A stretch of DNA of 36,857 nt from Lysobacter sp. A03 (GCF_000855665.1 NZ_JXSS01000080.1:1-36857); one strand, 5' to 3'. Shown: positions 16,074 through 25,749, counted from the stretch's first letter. Notes: generated from the letters alone by a model not told the origin. Numbers and translations are program-made.

Positions 16074-18152
16074 ATGCAATTGGGGAAGGACAAAACGCTG
16101 CGCGTGATGATCGTTGACGACAGCGTCGATGACGCCGAGGCCATCGCCAACACACTGCGCAACAGCGGAATCGCAGTGCGTCCCAGTCGCCCGGAGACCC
16201 CGGAGGAGCTTGCCGGCTTGCTCGCCAGCCAGCCGCTGGACCTGCTGCTGGTGGCCCGAAGCTCGCAAGCGATCCCGCTGGAGCAGGTGGTTGCCCAAGT
16301 GGGCAGCAGCGGCAAGGACCTGCCGATGCTGGCGATGGTCGAGACCATGGATACCCAGCAGATGCTGGAAATGGCCAACCTTGGCATCCGCGCCGCCATC
16401 CTGCGCGGCCAGCCCGCGCACATGGAAGCGGTGATCCGCCGCGAGTGGAGCGACCTGGAGGCCCGGCGCGCGCTGCGCCGGCTGGAATCGCAGGTGCGCG
16501 AAACCGAACGCCGCTGCGACGCATTGATCGACTCCTCCCGCGACCCGATCGCCTACGTGCACGAGGGCATGCACATCCGCGCCAACGGTGCCTATCTGGA
16601 GATCTTCGGCTTCGAGTCCTTCGAGGACATCGAGGGAATGTCCCTGCTGGATCTGATCGCGCCGCAGCACATCGACGAATTCCGCGACCTGTTGAAGCGT
16701 CTTGGCAAGGGCGAAGCGCCACCGCCACGCCACGAAATCGAAGCGCGCACGCTGGACGGCACCGGCTTCCCGGCGGTGATGGAGTTCACTTCGGCCAGCT
16801 ACGAGGGCGAGGCCTGCCAGCAGGTCGTGTTGCGCCGCCAGGAGCTGGATCCCGAGCTGGCGCGGGAGGTCGAGGAACTGCGCCATCGCGACCAGGTCAC
16901 CGGCCTGCTCAATCGCGCCAGCTTCCTGCGCACGCTGGAGGACGCCGTTACCGATGCCGCCCGTGATGCGGGCCGCCAGGGTTTCCTGCTGGTGGAGCCA
17001 GACCACTATGCCCACCTGCTGCAGGACATCGGCCTGGACGCCGCCGATGAGCTGATCGCCGCGTGCGCGAAACGGCTACAGAGCGCGCTGGGGGAAAACG
17101 ACATTGCGGCGCGTTTCGGCGAACACCAGTTCGCCGTCCTGCGTCCGGACAGCGATTACCACGACACCACCGCGCTGGCCGAGTCGATCCGCGCGGCCTT
17201 CGCCAACCATGTGCTGGAGACCGAGGCCCATTCGCTCACCGCCACGGTCAGCATCGGCGGCGTCCAGATCGGGCAGAAGATCGCCAGCGTCACCGAAGTG
17301 CTGGGCAAGGCGCATGAAGCGGTGCAGGCCAACCTGGCCGTTGGTGGCAACAGGGTGGACATCTTCGACCCCGGTGCGGTGGACCGGGCCGAGCAGGAGC
17401 GGATCGAGGCGTGGGTGACGCGGATCCGCGACGCCATCGACGGTGACCGCTTCACCCTGCACTACCAGCCGCTGATCGGCCTGCATGGCGAGCCGATCGA
17501 GATCTACGACGCGTACCTGCGCATGCTCGGCGAACACGGCGAGTTGGTCCCGCCGCCCGCGTTCCTGCCCATTGCCGAGGAACACGGCCTGCTGTGGGAG
17601 ATCGATCGCTGGGTGGTGGGCAAGGCCATCAATGCGATCGGCGCGCGCATGAAGGCCGGCCATCGCACGACCCTCATGGTGCGCATCAGTGAAGTGTCCC
17701 TGCAGGATGACAGCCTGGCCCAGCACATCACCGAACGCCTGGCAACGTTCGGCGCCGACGGCGCCCTGCTGGTCCTGCAGTTGCCCGAGTCGAAGGTGTT
17801 CACCCACCTCAAGGCGGCCAAGGATTTCCAGCAACAGATGGCAAAGCTGGGCGTGCGGGTCGGCCTGGAACAGTTCGGCAGCGGGCTGAACTCCTTCCAG
17901 CTGCTGAGTCATTTCGATGCGGCGTTCCTGAAGCTCGACCGCAGCTTCATGGAAGACCTGCCGGCCAACCCCGAATACCAGACCCGGATCCGCGAGATTG
18001 CCGCCAAGGCGCGGGAAACCGGGCCGCAGACGATCGCCGAATTCGTCCAGGACGCGGCCAGCATGAGCGTGCTGTTTGCCGCCGGGATCGATTACGCGCA
18101 GGGCCAGTTCCTTGCCGCCGCTGGGCCGGAGATGGACTACAGCTTCGGCTGA
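16074..18152 (+). CDS. fimX: FimX-like protein: receiver, PAS, degenerate GGDEF and EAL
   Basis: 692 aa. Order: REC-like domain (about 9-120), PAS (about 145-255), GGDEF (about 268-432) and EAL (about 445-685). The GGDEF site reads GEHQF (349-353); the EAL signature is DAY (479-481); the DDFGTG loop reads EQFGSG (599-604); AEGVE reads AEFVQ. Both enzyme domains should be inactive. FimX proteins of Pseudomonas and Xanthomonas use such an EAL domain to bind c-di-GMP and control type IV pilus twitching. The receiver keeps the VDD pair but no clear phospho-acceptor Asp. ATG at 16074 has a good AAGGA site; the frame is open to 15981 without domain content. No pilus gene is adjacent. Confidence 0.82.
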   Translation: MQLGKDKTLRVMIVDDSVDDAEAIANTLRNSGIAVRPSRPETPEELAGLLASQPLDLLLVARSSQAIPLEQVVAQVGSSGKDLPMLAMVETMDTQQMLEMANLGIRAAILRGQPAHMEAVIRREWSDLEARRALRRLESQVRETERRCDALIDSSRDPIAYVHEGMHIRANGAYLEIFGFESFEDIEGMSLLDLIAPQHIDEFRDLLKRLGKGEAPPPRHEIEARTLDGTGFPAVMEFTSASYEGEACQQVVLRRQELDPELAREVEELRHRDQVTGLLNRASFLRTLEDAVTDAARDAGRQGFLLVEPDHYAHLLQDIGLDAADELIAACAKRLQSALGENDIAARFGEHQFAVLRPDSDYHDTTALAESIRAAFANHVLETEAHSLTATVSIGGVQIGQKIASVTEVLGKAHEAVQANLAVGGNRVDIFDPGAVDRAEQERIEAWVTRIRDAIDGDRFTLHYQPLIGLHGEPIEIYDAYLRMLGEHGELVPPPAFLPIAEEHGLLWEIDRWVVGKAINAIGARMKAGHRTTLMVRISEVSLQDDSLAQHITERLATFGADGALLVLQLPESKVFTHLKAAKDFQQQMAKLGVRVGLEQFGSGLNSFQLLSHFDAAFLKLDRSFMEDLPANPEYQTRIREIAAKARETGPQTIAEFVQDAASMSVLFAAGIDYAQGQFLAAAGPEMDYSFG

Positions 18153-18189
18153 GCCAGGTCGCCCGACGCTGGTTAAAACCGGTGAAACA

Positions 18190-18217
18190 GAGAAACCCGC
18201 CAGATGGCGGGTTTCTC
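18190..18217. terminator. Bidirectional terminator between fimX-like gene and htpX
   Basis: A perfect 12-bp inverted repeat (GAGAAACCCGCC, loop AGAT, mirror arm) sits between these convergent genes. The stem ends in T-rich TTTCTC on one strand and the equivalent on the other, so it can stop both transcripts, though neither side has a long T-run. Confidence 0.75.
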
Positions 18218-18236
18218 CTGGCGTGCAGAGCGCTGC

Positions 18237-19139
18237 TCAGGCCACCGTACGCACCGTGTTCGCCCGCGCGCGCAGTGCATCGATACGCTCCTCCAGCGGC
18301 GGGTGGCTGAGCATCAGGCGGCGCATGCCATGGCCCACCGCGCCGCTGATGCCGAACGCCGCCACCTGGTTGGGCAGGGTGTTGACGCCGTGGTTCTGGC
18401 CGAGCCTTTGCAGCGCGGCAATCATCTTGTCCCGACCCGCCAGGCTGGCACCGCCGGCATCGGCGCGGAACTCGCGGTACCGCGAGAACCACATCGCGAT
18501 CATGTTCGCCAGCAGGCCAAACACCATGTCCAGCACGAATACGGTGATGTAGTAGCCAAAGCCCACTCCGCTGCTCTCGCGGTTGCCGCTCAGGTAGCTG
18601 TCGACAATCCGGCCCACGATCCGGGCCGCCACGATCACGAACGTGTTGAGCACGCCCTGCACCAACGCCATCGTCACCATGTCGCCGTTGGCCACGTGAC
18701 TGACCTCGTGGGCAAGCACCGCCTCCGCCTCGGCCCGGCTCATGGCGCCCAGCAGGCCGGTGGATACCGCCACCAGTGAATTGTTGCGGGTCGGTCCGGT
18801 CGCGAAGGCATTGATCTCCGGCGCCTCATAGATGGCGACCTCCGGCATCTTGATCCCGGCTGCCTCGGCCTGCCTGCGCACCGTGGCGACCAGCCACTGC
18901 TCGGCCTCGTTGCGCGGGGTCTCGATCACCTGTGCACCGGTAGAGCGTTTGGCCGCCCACTTGGAAATCATCAACGAGATCAGTGAACCGCCGAAACCGA
19001 AGATCATCGCGAATACGAGCAAGGTGCCGTTGTCACCCAGCCGGATACCAAAAACACCCTGCAGCACGCTCAACACCACGCCCAGCAGCACCATCACTGC
19101 CAGGTTGGTGGCCAGGAACAACCCGATCCGCTTGAACAT
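18237..19139 (-). CDS. htpX: Membrane metalloprotease HtpX
   Basis: 300 aa, an M48B zinc protease of the inner membrane that removes damaged membrane proteins. Two N-terminal helices (about 5-30 and 38-58) and two more (about 155-180 and 195-218) flank the zinc site HEVSH (144-148), with Glu223 and Asp227 in REFRAD as the third-ligand motif. ATG at 19139 follows a strong AGGAAGGGA site. A possible heat-shock promoter lies upstream, which fits the known heat and envelope-stress induction of htpX elsewhere. Convergent with the fimX-like gene. Confidence 0.95.
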   Translation of the reverse strand: MFKRIGLFLATNLAVMVLLGVVLSVLQGVFGIRLGDNGTLLVFAMIFGFGGSLISLMISKWAAKRSTGAQVIETPRNEAEQWLVATVRRQAEAAGIKMPEVAIYEAPEINAFATGPTRNNSLVAVSTGLLGAMSRAEAEAVLAHEVSHVANGDMVTMALVQGVLNTFVIVAARIVGRIVDSYLSGNRESSGVGFGYYITVFVLDMVFGLLANMIAMWFSRYREFRADAGGASLAGRDKMIAALQRLGQNHGVNTLPNQVAAFGISGAVGHGMRRLMLSHPPLEERIDALRARANTVRTVA

Positions 19140-19179
19140 CGATACATCCCTTCCTGCGCGGGTTGCGCAGCCGTACCGC

Positions 19180-19209
19180 AATCTGTGGCACGCTCGGGCG
19201 GAATTCAAG
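19180..19209 (-). promoter_or_regulatory. Possible sigma-32 heat-shock promoter for htpX
   Basis: On the minus strand CTTGAA (19204-19209) matches the sigma-32 -35 core. CCACAGATT (19180-19188), 15 bp further on, partly matches the CCCCAT-T -10 element. The site lies about 40 bp upstream of the htpX start. The -35 match is good and the -10 match is partial, so this is tentative. Confidence 0.35.
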
Positions 19210-19231
19210 AGCCAGCGATCCCTGAGACACC

Positions 19232-20188
19232 ATGGCATCAGACCCGGATTGCCCGCATTTGGTGACCGAAGGACAGGACCTGAGCACGGCCGGGCCGCGG
19301 AGCGGCTACCGCGGCCGGTTCGCGCCCTCACCCACAGGGCCACTGCACGCGGGCTCGCTGCTGTCCGCGTTCGGCAGCTGGTTGCTCGCCCGCTCTGCCG
19401 GGGGTGAATGGCTGGTACGCATCGAGGACGTTGACCGCACCCGCGAAGTCGCCGGCGCCGCGGCGGCGCAGCTGTCGGCGTTGGAAGCTTTCGGACTGCG
19501 CCCTGACGCGCCGGTGGTGTACCAGGCGCAGCGCGAACCGATCTACCAGCAGGCACTGGAAAAATTGCTCGACGACCGGGTCGCCTTCGAATGCCATTGC
19601 AGCCGTGGCCAGCTGGCCGCTGTGGGCGGAGTCCATCGCCGCTGCGTGGCACGGTCGAACCGCCGCGACCCCGCGATCCGCTTCCGGGTCCCCGATAACA
19701 GCGCGATCTCCATCACCGACCGGATCCGCGGACACGTACAGCAGTACGTCGATCGCGAGGTCGGCGATTTCGTCCTCCGCCGGTCGGATGGATGCTGGGC
19801 CTATCAGATGGCGGTAGTGGTGGACGACGCAGCGCAGGGCATCAGCGAAGTGGTCCGGGGGGCGGACCTGATCGGATCCACTGCGCGCCAGATCCTGCTG
19901 CAACGTGCCCTGGGCCTGCCGACCCCGCGCTACGCCCACCTGCCGCTGTTGCTCGACGCGGCCGGGAGAAAGCTCTCCAAGTCCGCGCGCGCCGAGCCAC
20001 TGGACCCTTCCGATCCAATTCCCGCGCTGCGCAGCGCGTGGAGGATCCTGGGCCAGGATGTCGCCTGCCTGCTCGACGCCACCGACGTGAAGACGCTTCT
20101 GGAGCGGGCCGTGTCGAACTTTGAACCCGGCCGGATACCGGTCAAACCAGGACGAAGTGAACCGCCGGCGACCTCGCACAAACGCTGA
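19232..20188 (+). CDS. gluQ: Glutamyl-Q tRNA(Asp) synthetase
   Basis: 318 aa. A GluRS catalytic-core paralogue that attaches glutamate to queuosine in tRNA-Asp. The HIGH-type motif is [14 protein letters not shown] (29-42) and KLSKS is at 247-251; the anticodon-binding domain of true GluRS is absent. The zinc site has Cys121, Cys123 and Cys138, but the Tyr ligand seen in E. coli YadB is replaced by His (His135, GGVHRRC). The ATG at 19232 gives an N-terminus about 15 residues longer than usual; a GTG at 19262 is an alternative. Divergent from htpX. Confidence 0.92.
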   Translation: MASDPDCPHLVTEGQDLSTAGPRSGYRGRFAPSPTGPLHAGSLLSAFGSWLLARSAGGEWLVRIEDVDRTREVAGAAAAQLSALEAFGLRPDAPVVYQAQREPIYQQALEKLLDDRVAFECHCSRGQLAAVGGVHRRCVARSNRRDPAIRFRVPDNSAISITDRIRGHVQQYVDREVGDFVLRRSDGCWAYQMAVVVDDAAQGISEVVRGADLIGSTARQILLQRALGLPTPRYAHLPLLLDAAGRKLSKSARAEPLDPSDPIPALRSAWRILGQDVACLLDATDVKTLLERAVSNFEPGRIPVKPGRSEPPATSHKR

Positions 20189-20289
20189 CGCTCTGATACA
20201 CCTTAGAGTCCCACACCAACATCACCGGCCCACCCATCAACTGCCTGCCCGAACCCGGAAGCCCACCGGCCCTCATATAGGAGAACACC

Positions 20290-21030
20290 ATGTCGCAACG
20301 CATCGCCCTGGTCACCGGAGGTACCGGCGGCATCGGTACCGCAATCGTCAAGCGGCTCAGCAAGATGGGACACAAGGTGGCGACCAACTATCGCGATGAG
20401 GCCCGTGGACGCGCCTGGCAGGAAAAAATGAAGGCAGAGGGGTACGACGTCGCCCTCGCCGCCGGGGACGTGTCCTGCCCTGAGCAGGGCGCCGCCATGG
20501 TCCGCGACATCGAGAAGCAGCTCGGGCCGGTCGACATCCTGGTCAACAACGCCGGCATCACCCGCGACGCCACGTTCCACCGGATGACGTCGCAGCAATG
20601 GGACGAGGTGATCTGCACCAACCTCAACTCGTGCTTCAACATCACCCGCGCGGTCATCGAAGGGATGCGCGAGCGCAAGTGGGGCCGCATCGTCCAGATC
20701 AGCTCGATCAACGGTCAGAAGGGCCAGTACGGCCAGGCGAATTACGCCGCGGCCAAGGCGGGCATGCACGGCTTCACTATCTCGCTTGCGCAGGAAAACG
20801 CGCGGATGGGAATCACCGTCAATACGGTATCGCCGGGCTACATCGGCACCGAGATGGTGATGGCGGTGCCGGAGGAAATCCGCGAGAAGATCATCGCCCA
20901 GATCCCCACCGGCAGACTCGGTACGCCAGATGAAATCGCCTACGCGGTGAGCTTCTTCATTCCCGAGGAAGCCGGCTGGATCACCGGCGCGAACCTGTCG
21001 GCAAACGGTGGCCAATACATGGGTTGGTAA
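20290..21030 (+). CDS. phaB: Acetoacetyl-CoA reductase (PhaB/PhbB)
   Basis: 246 aa, a short-chain dehydrogenase making (R)-3-hydroxybutyryl-CoA with NADPH for polyhydroxyalkanoate synthesis. Cofactor motif TGGTGGIG (9-16), NNAG (86-89), catalytic Ser139, Tyr152 and Lys156. The segment SSINGQKGQYGQANYAAAK is close to Ralstonia PhaB and separates it from FabG. ATG has an AGGAGA site. phaR follows 83 bp downstream; phaA and phaC are not in the window. Confidence 0.9.
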   Translation: MSQRIALVTGGTGGIGTAIVKRLSKMGHKVATNYRDEARGRAWQEKMKAEGYDVALAAGDVSCPEQGAAMVRDIEKQLGPVDILVNNAGITRDATFHRMTSQQWDEVICTNLNSCFNITRAVIEGMRERKWGRIVQISSINGQKGQYGQANYAAAKAGMHGFTISLAQENARMGITVNTVSPGYIGTEMVMAVPEEIREKIIAQIPTGRLGTPDEIAYAVSFFIPEEAGWITGANLSANGGQYMGW

Positions 21031-21113
21031 CCTCGTCTGGACCTCTGGCGATGTTGCAAGGCTCCGGTTGCTCCGCCATGCTGCGGGGCATCATTGCTCC
21101 AGGCGACCTGTCG

Positions 21114-21602
21114 ATGTCATCCAAGCGTGTCATCAAGAAGTACCCCAACCGGCGTCTCTACGACACCCGCATCTCCAGCTACATCACCATCGAGGATGTG
21201 CGCCAGCTGATCGTCGACGGCGAGGAGTTCGAGGTGGTGGATGCACGATCGGGCGATGACCTCACCCGCCAGGTGTTGCTGCAGATCATCACCGAGCACG
21301 AGCAGGATGGAGAGCCGATGCTCTCCACCGAGCTGTTGAGCCAGATCATCCGTTTCTACGGCGACTCGCTGCAGGGCTACATGGGAAGTTACCTGGAGCA
21401 GTCGATGCAGGCCTTCCTCGACCAGCAGCAGCAGTTCCGCAAGCAGATGGGCAACGTCCTCGGCCAGACGCCGTGGACGATGATGAATCAGCTCACCGAG
21501 CGCAACATGACCCTGTGGAAGGAGTTCCAGAAGAACTTCTCCGCCAGCGTCGGCCAGGCGCCCAGGTCCGAGCGCAAGACCGACGAGCCGTCGGATTCCT
21601 GA
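21114..21602 (+). CDS. phaR: Polyhydroxyalkanoate synthesis repressor PhaR
   Basis: 162 aa. The N-terminal PHB_acc_N DNA-binding domain (KKYPNRRLYDTRISSYIT, about 6-23) is unmistakable and is followed by a PHB_acc domain (about 65-110). The C-terminus is Gln-rich (QQQQFRKQMGN). PhaR binds PHA granules and DNA, repressing phasin and its own gene until polymer appears. ATG at 21114 puts the domain at the usual position; an upstream open frame to 21024 adds nothing recognisable. TTGC-rich sequence upstream could hold its operator (inference). Next to phaB, consistent with PHA metabolism. Confidence 0.93.
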   Translation: MSSKRVIKKYPNRRLYDTRISSYITIEDVRQLIVDGEEFEVVDARSGDDLTRQVLLQIITEHEQDGEPMLSTELLSQIIRFYGDSLQGYMGSYLEQSMQAFLDQQQQFRKQMGNVLGQTPWTMMNQLTERNMTLWKEFQKNFSASVGQAPRSERKTDEPSDS

Positions 21603-21611
21603 TCGCTGCGC

Positions 21612-22529
21612 CTACTGCGGCGCGCCGCCGCAGTACTTCTCGTAGAATCCCACCGCCTGAGGCATGAGCCCCTGCAACGTCTGGATGCGGTTGTCCGGAT
21701 CCGGATGGGTTGAGGCGAATTCCGGCGGGCGCGAACCACCTCCCAGCTTCGCCATGCGCTCCCACAACGGCACGGCCGCACGCGGGTCGTAGCAGGCCGC
21801 CGCGGCCAGCATCAATCCGACTTCGTCGGCCTGGGTCTCGTGGTTGCGACCGTACGGCAGGATCAGCCCGTACTGCGCGCCGGCGCCCAGGGCAGCCATT
21901 ACCGCCTGTTGCTGCTGCGGATCCATGCCGTCCACGGCCATGCTCGCCGCGATCTGGCCCATCTGCACCAGGTTCTGCTGGGCCATTCGCTGCGAACCAT
22001 GCCGCAGCAGCGCGTGGGCGATCTCATGCCCCATCACCACCGCCATCGCGTCCTCGGTCTGGGTAATCGGTATCAGGCCGGTGTAGACCGCCATCTTTCC
22101 GCCGGGGAGGCAGAAAGCGTTCGCCTCGTCGGACTGGATCACGCTGACATCCCATTTGAAGTCCTTGTAGGTGGTCGGCGCTTGCTGCTGATTCTGAGCA
22201 GCGAGATCCGCGGTCACCTGCGGCACCTTTTCGATCAGGCGATTGGCGATCTCCCGGATCTGGCGGCTGGCCGGCGCATCGGGCGGCAATAGCGCCCCCT
22301 GGCCCTGCGCGTCCGCCTGCACCTGGCGGTACGCCTGGGCACCCAGGTCGACCTCTTCACTGGTGCTGACGCCGTAGTGCGCGGTTTCGCCCGTATAGGG
22401 ATCGGTCTCCGCAGAGCCAAACCACTGCCAGGCCGCGAAGGCGGCGAAGGCCACCAGGATCCACCAGCGCACGCCCACACGACGGCGACGCCCCGGCCCA
22501 GGCCGATTTCCCATGCGATCGGTGTTCAT
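21612..22529 (-). CDS. M48-family zinc metallopeptidase, membrane-anchored
   Basis: 305 aa. One N-terminal membrane helix (about 21-39) follows a basic stretch (RRRRVGVRWW), predicting a periplasmic catalytic domain. The zinc site is HEIAH (168-172, in GHEIAHALLRHGSQR), with Glu231 and Asp235 in ETQADE as third ligand. It resembles the Oma1/LoiP type of M48 peptidases that work in envelope quality control. The LPYGRNHE and STHPDPDNRI blocks are typical. A GAGGAA site precedes ATG 22529. It lies 34 bp after the SUMF1-fold gene on the same strand, so the two probably form an operon. No substrate can be named. Confidence 0.9.
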   Translation of the reverse strand: MNTDRMGNRPGPGRRRRVGVRWWILVAFAAFAAWQWFGSAETDPYTGETAHYGVSTSEEVDLGAQAYRQVQADAQGQGALLPPDAPASRQIREIANRLIEKVPQVTADLAAQNQQQAPTTYKDFKWDVSVIQSDEANAFCLPGGKMAVYTGLIPITQTEDAMAVVMGHEIAHALLRHGSQRMAQQNLVQMGQIAASMAVDGMDPQQQQAVMAALGAGAQYGLILPYGRNHETQADEVGLMLAAAACYDPRAAVPLWERMAKLGGGSRPPEFASTHPDPDNRIQTLQGLMPQAVGFYEKYCGGAPQ

Positions 22530-22563
22530 CTTGTTTCCTCGAAGGGGCCGGGGTGCCGCCGGC

Positions 22564-24420
22564 TCAGATCTCGCGCACCACGCGGAAGCCTACCCGCGCG
22601 TTTGTCGTGTTCGCGTCACTGCCAAGGCGCCACGAGGAACGGGTCTGTTCCGGCGAGCTGGCCCAGGAACCACCGCGAACCACGCGCTCGCGGCAACCGG
22701 GATTGACCCAGGCCTTGGCCGATGAAGGCGCCCGTCGATAGCTGCCGTGCCAGCAGTCCCCCACCCACTCGCTGACATTGCCGGCGATATCGAACAGGCC
22801 GTAGCCGTTGGGTGCAAAGCTTGCTGCGGGCGCCGGCCCCCAGGCACCGTCGCCGTAACCTTCAAATGCATTGCGCCAATGTCGACCGCTGGGCGACTCG
22901 TCCAGGGCACCGGTGTAGTTCCCGCTGCCGGGCGGAGGGGAACCTTCGCCCCAGGGATACGGACCCGGATTGCCGGCACGCAGCATGTACTCGAATTCGG
23001 CCTCGCTCGGGAGGCGGTAACGATGCCCGGTCTGATCGGTGAGCCACTCGGCATACGCGTCGGCATCGCCGGCACTGACGTGAATAACCGGCAATCGCTC
23101 CGCTGCCGGCCGCCCGGTGTAGTCATGCCGCCAGTCCACGCCGTTGCGGCGCACCAGGTTGCCGCTGCGCTCGTCGTAGATGGTCGAATATCCACGCCGC
23201 GCCGCGCGTGTGGTGTGCCCGGTGGCGGTGACGAAGCGACGGAACTCCGCGACCGTTACCTCGTGCTGGGCGACGGCCAGTCCGCGATCAAAGCGGATGC
23301 TGCGCGCCGGTCGCTCCGCATCCGTGGCTGCCGCGTCATCGTCACTTGCGCCCATGCGGAACCCACCGTGGGGGATGACCACCATCTCTGGCCCTCGCCC
23401 CCCCAGGCGGAGCGCTTCGGTGAACACCTGGCCGGGCCTGAAAAGGCCGTAGTGGCTGGCCAGCTCGATACGCTCACGCAGTTCCACGGCGGCCGGGTTG
23501 CCCTGCGGGGCGATGCGCAGCAGGTTGGCCAGATGGCCGCGCGCGACATCCACGCCACCTTCCGCACTCAACGCAGCGATGCCCTGGTCACGCAGGCTGC
23601 CGATGCGCGCGAGCCGCACGCGGGTGATCTGCGCGCGGGCGCGATCCACAGTGCCCATGTCAGGCCTGACCTTTTCGGCGCGGTCCAGCCAGCCCTCTGC
23701 AGCGTCGTAGTCATCGTCTTCCGCGGCTTTTTCCGCGCGCCGGATGAGCGCGCTCTCCGCGGCGGCCAGCCCTTGGGAGGCACGCGCATTGCCCGGGCGG
23801 AGCTCGAGTGACTCGCGGAACCATCCGATCGCTCCGCCATCGCCGGCTTCGCCGATATCGCCCTGGTTCAGTGCACGCTCTCCGCGAAGGCTGGCTTCCT
23901 GGGCGCGCTCAACCGTCTGCAGCTGATCCAGGTAGGCAATGACCCGGGGATCCTGAGGAGCGACGACGCGGACGACCGAGCCCACCTCCTGTGCCAGGCG
24001 CAAGCCCGATGGATCGTCTTCCACTGCCGCAAGCGTCTCGCCGGCCCGGGCGACCAGGGCATCGAGTGCGTCAACCAGGCCCTGGCGGATTTCAGGATCC
24101 CCCGGCGCGGTCTGGCGGAGCGCGAGATAGAGCGGGATGGCATCGGCGTCACCACCGAACAGACGTCCCTCTTCCAGCGCTACGCGAGCCTGCTCTTTCA
24201 ACGCGTCGGTGTTTTCCTCATCCACATCAACGGCGGGCGCTTCCCACACCACGATTTCAGGCAGCGCCTCGTCGGGGCCGATGGTGACCACCGGGGCCGT
24301 CGCAACCGAATCGGCTGGAGCGGCGTCATCGACCGATGGGCCGTCACCGGAGCGCGAGCATGCCGAGCCGAGCAGGACCGCCACCAGCAACAATGCTTTC
24401 ACTGCAAGACGAGCCTTCAT
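22564..24420 (-). CDS. SUMF1/FGE-fold lipoprotein with TPR-like N-terminus
   Basis: 618 aa. The signal MKARLAVKALLLVAVLLGSAC ends in a likely lipobox Cys21. Residues 60-320 are Ala/Glu-rich helices with TPR-like spacing (ALNQGD, LELRPGN, AEKVRPD). From about 343 to the end lies a formylglycine-generating-enzyme/SUMF1 fold: MVVIPHGGFRMG, LPSEAEFEYMLRAG, NVSEWVGD, RVVRGGSW and RVGFRVVREI. The cysteine pair of true FGE after RGGSW is absent (ASSPEQTR instead), so it should not make formylglycine. Such domains more often act as binding modules or stress-related envelope proteins. ATG at 24420 gives the signal peptide; the frame is open further upstream. Function unknown. Confidence 0.8.
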   Translation of the reverse strand: MKARLAVKALLLVAVLLGSACSRSGDGPSVDDAAPADSVATAPVVTIGPDEALPEIVVWEAPAVDVDEENTDALKEQARVALEEGRLFGGDADAIPLYLALRQTAPGDPEIRQGLVDALDALVARAGETLAAVEDDPSGLRLAQEVGSVVRVVAPQDPRVIAYLDQLQTVERAQEASLRGERALNQGDIGEAGDGGAIGWFRESLELRPGNARASQGLAAAESALIRRAEKAAEDDDYDAAEGWLDRAEKVRPDMGTVDRARAQITRVRLARIGSLRDQGIAALSAEGGVDVARGHLANLLRIAPQGNPAAVELRERIELASHYGLFRPGQVFTEALRLGGRGPEMVVIPHGGFRMGASDDDAAATDAERPARSIRFDRGLAVAQHEVTVAEFRRFVTATGHTTRAARRGYSTIYDERSGNLVRRNGVDWRHDYTGRPAAERLPVIHVSAGDADAYAEWLTDQTGHRYRLPSEAEFEYMLRAGNPGPYPWGEGSPPPGSGNYTGALDESPSGRHWRNAFEGYGDGAWGPAPAASFAPNGYGLFDIAGNVSEWVGDCWHGSYRRAPSSAKAWVNPGCRERVVRGGSWASSPEQTRSSWRLGSDANTTNARVGFRVVREI

Positions 24421-24568
24421 GCCCTTCGCGCGCGACGATGCCGCTGGCACTGGGTTGCGCAATCGTCCTCCTCGCCTGTCGGCTGTCGCGGTGGGCGCGC
24501 CATAAAGGCACATTGAAAGTAGGCTATTGTCGCCGCTCGCGGCAACTCCCGTCTCCGGTCTACTCCAC

Positions 24569-25708
24569 GTGACAGATTCCCAGAATTCCAAGCGTCATCA
24601 CACCGACTCATCGCCCATCTGGATCGACTCTCCCCAGCAGCTCAGCGCGCAGCTCGCCCACCGACCCCGGCGGATCGGCGTGGACACCGAATTCATCCGC
24701 GAACGGACCTATTGGCCGAAACTGGCGCTGGTACAGATTGCGCTGGAGCGAGAGGGACAATTCGAGATCCTCCTGGTGGACAGCCTGGTGCCGGGCATCA
24801 ACGAAGCGCTCGCATCGATCCTCGCCGATACAACGATCCTGAAGATCATGCACAGCCCCAGCGAGGACCTGGTCGCGTTCAAGCACGCCTGCGACGCGCT
24901 GCCGCGGCCGCTTTTCGACACCCAGCTGGCGGCCTCGCTGAGCGGCGTGGGCGGCGGGATGGGATACCAGAAGCTGGTGGAAAGCATCACCGGCGTGCCG
25001 CTGGCCAAGGGCGAGACACGCTCGGACTGGTTACGCCGACCGCTGTCGGCGTCGCAGCTGGAATACGCCGCGGACGACGTCCGCCATCTGTTCGAATTGC
25101 ACGATGTGCTGGAAAGCATGCTGCAGAAGCAGGGCCGCCGTGACTGGCTCACTGCGGACGCCGAGCGCACCCTCGCCAACGCCGATGCGGACGGGCTGGA
25201 GCGCTGGCCACACCTGTCGCTGCGCGGTGCGCAGTTCCTTGATCCGGATGCCCAGCGCAGCGCTATCCGGCTGCTGCGCTGGCGCGACCGCTATGCGCGC
25301 GAGACCGACCGCCCGCGGGGTTGGATCCTCGACAACGAGCTGGCCCTGATGATCGCGCGGGAGCAGCCCGTCGACACTGCAGCGCTGCAGGAGTTGCTCG
25401 ACGGCCATCCCAAGGCACCCCGGAAACTGACCCACGTCATCTGGAATGCGTTGCGCACGCCTGTCGATGACGAAGCGGGCGCGCCCGATGCGCGGCTGGC
25501 GGAGAAACGCGACAAAACACGCCTGCGCGCGTTGCAGGACGCCGTTTCTGCGCTCAGCGTCAAACTCGACCTGCCAGCCGGCGTGCTCGCCTCGCGCAAG
25601 CATCTGGAAAGCCTGCTCGACCACGGCGAGTGGCCCGACGCGCTTGCCGGCTGGCGGCAGGAAGTACTGGAGCCGGTGCTGGCGCCATTGCTGGCGGATA
25701 AACACTAG
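24569..25708 (+). CDS. rnd: Ribonuclease D
   Basis: 379 aa from GTG 24569 (a TTG at 24527 would give 393). A DEDD 3'-5' exonuclease trimming tRNA 3' ends. Exo motif I is [13 protein letters not shown] (Asp39, Glu41), exo II lies around MHSPSEDL and exo III is [10 protein letters not shown]. The rest holds two HRDC-like domains (for example [21 protein letters not shown]). No ATG exists near the family N-terminus, so a GTG or TTG start is required. It stops 41 bp before a tRNA-Ala gene, a plausible substrate in cis. Confidence 0.94.
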   Translation: MTDSQNSKRHHTDSSPIWIDSPQQLSAQLAHRPRRIGVDTEFIRERTYWPKLALVQIALEREGQFEILLVDSLVPGINEALASILADTTILKIMHSPSEDLVAFKHACDALPRPLFDTQLAASLSGVGGGMGYQKLVESITGVPLAKGETRSDWLRRPLSASQLEYAADDVRHLFELHDVLESMLQKQGRRDWLTADAERTLANADADGLERWPHLSLRGAQFLDPDAQRSAIRLLRWRDRYARETDRPRGWILDNELALMIAREQPVDTAALQELLDGHPKAPRKLTHVIWNALRTPVDDEAGAPDARLAEKRDKTRLRALQDAVSALSVKLDLPAGVLASRKHLESLLDHGEWPDALAGWRQEVLEPVLAPLLADKH

Positions 25709-25749
25709 CGCTCCCGGCGCCGCCCCGTTAGACTTGGCTCCGCTTTCAT

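Noticed and set aside
15678-17015. 445-codon minus-strand frame
   Set aside because: Antisense to epmB and the fimX-like gene; composition typical of a shadow.
22564-23400. Formylglycine-generating enzyme
   Set aside because: The catalytic cysteines after RGGSW are missing.
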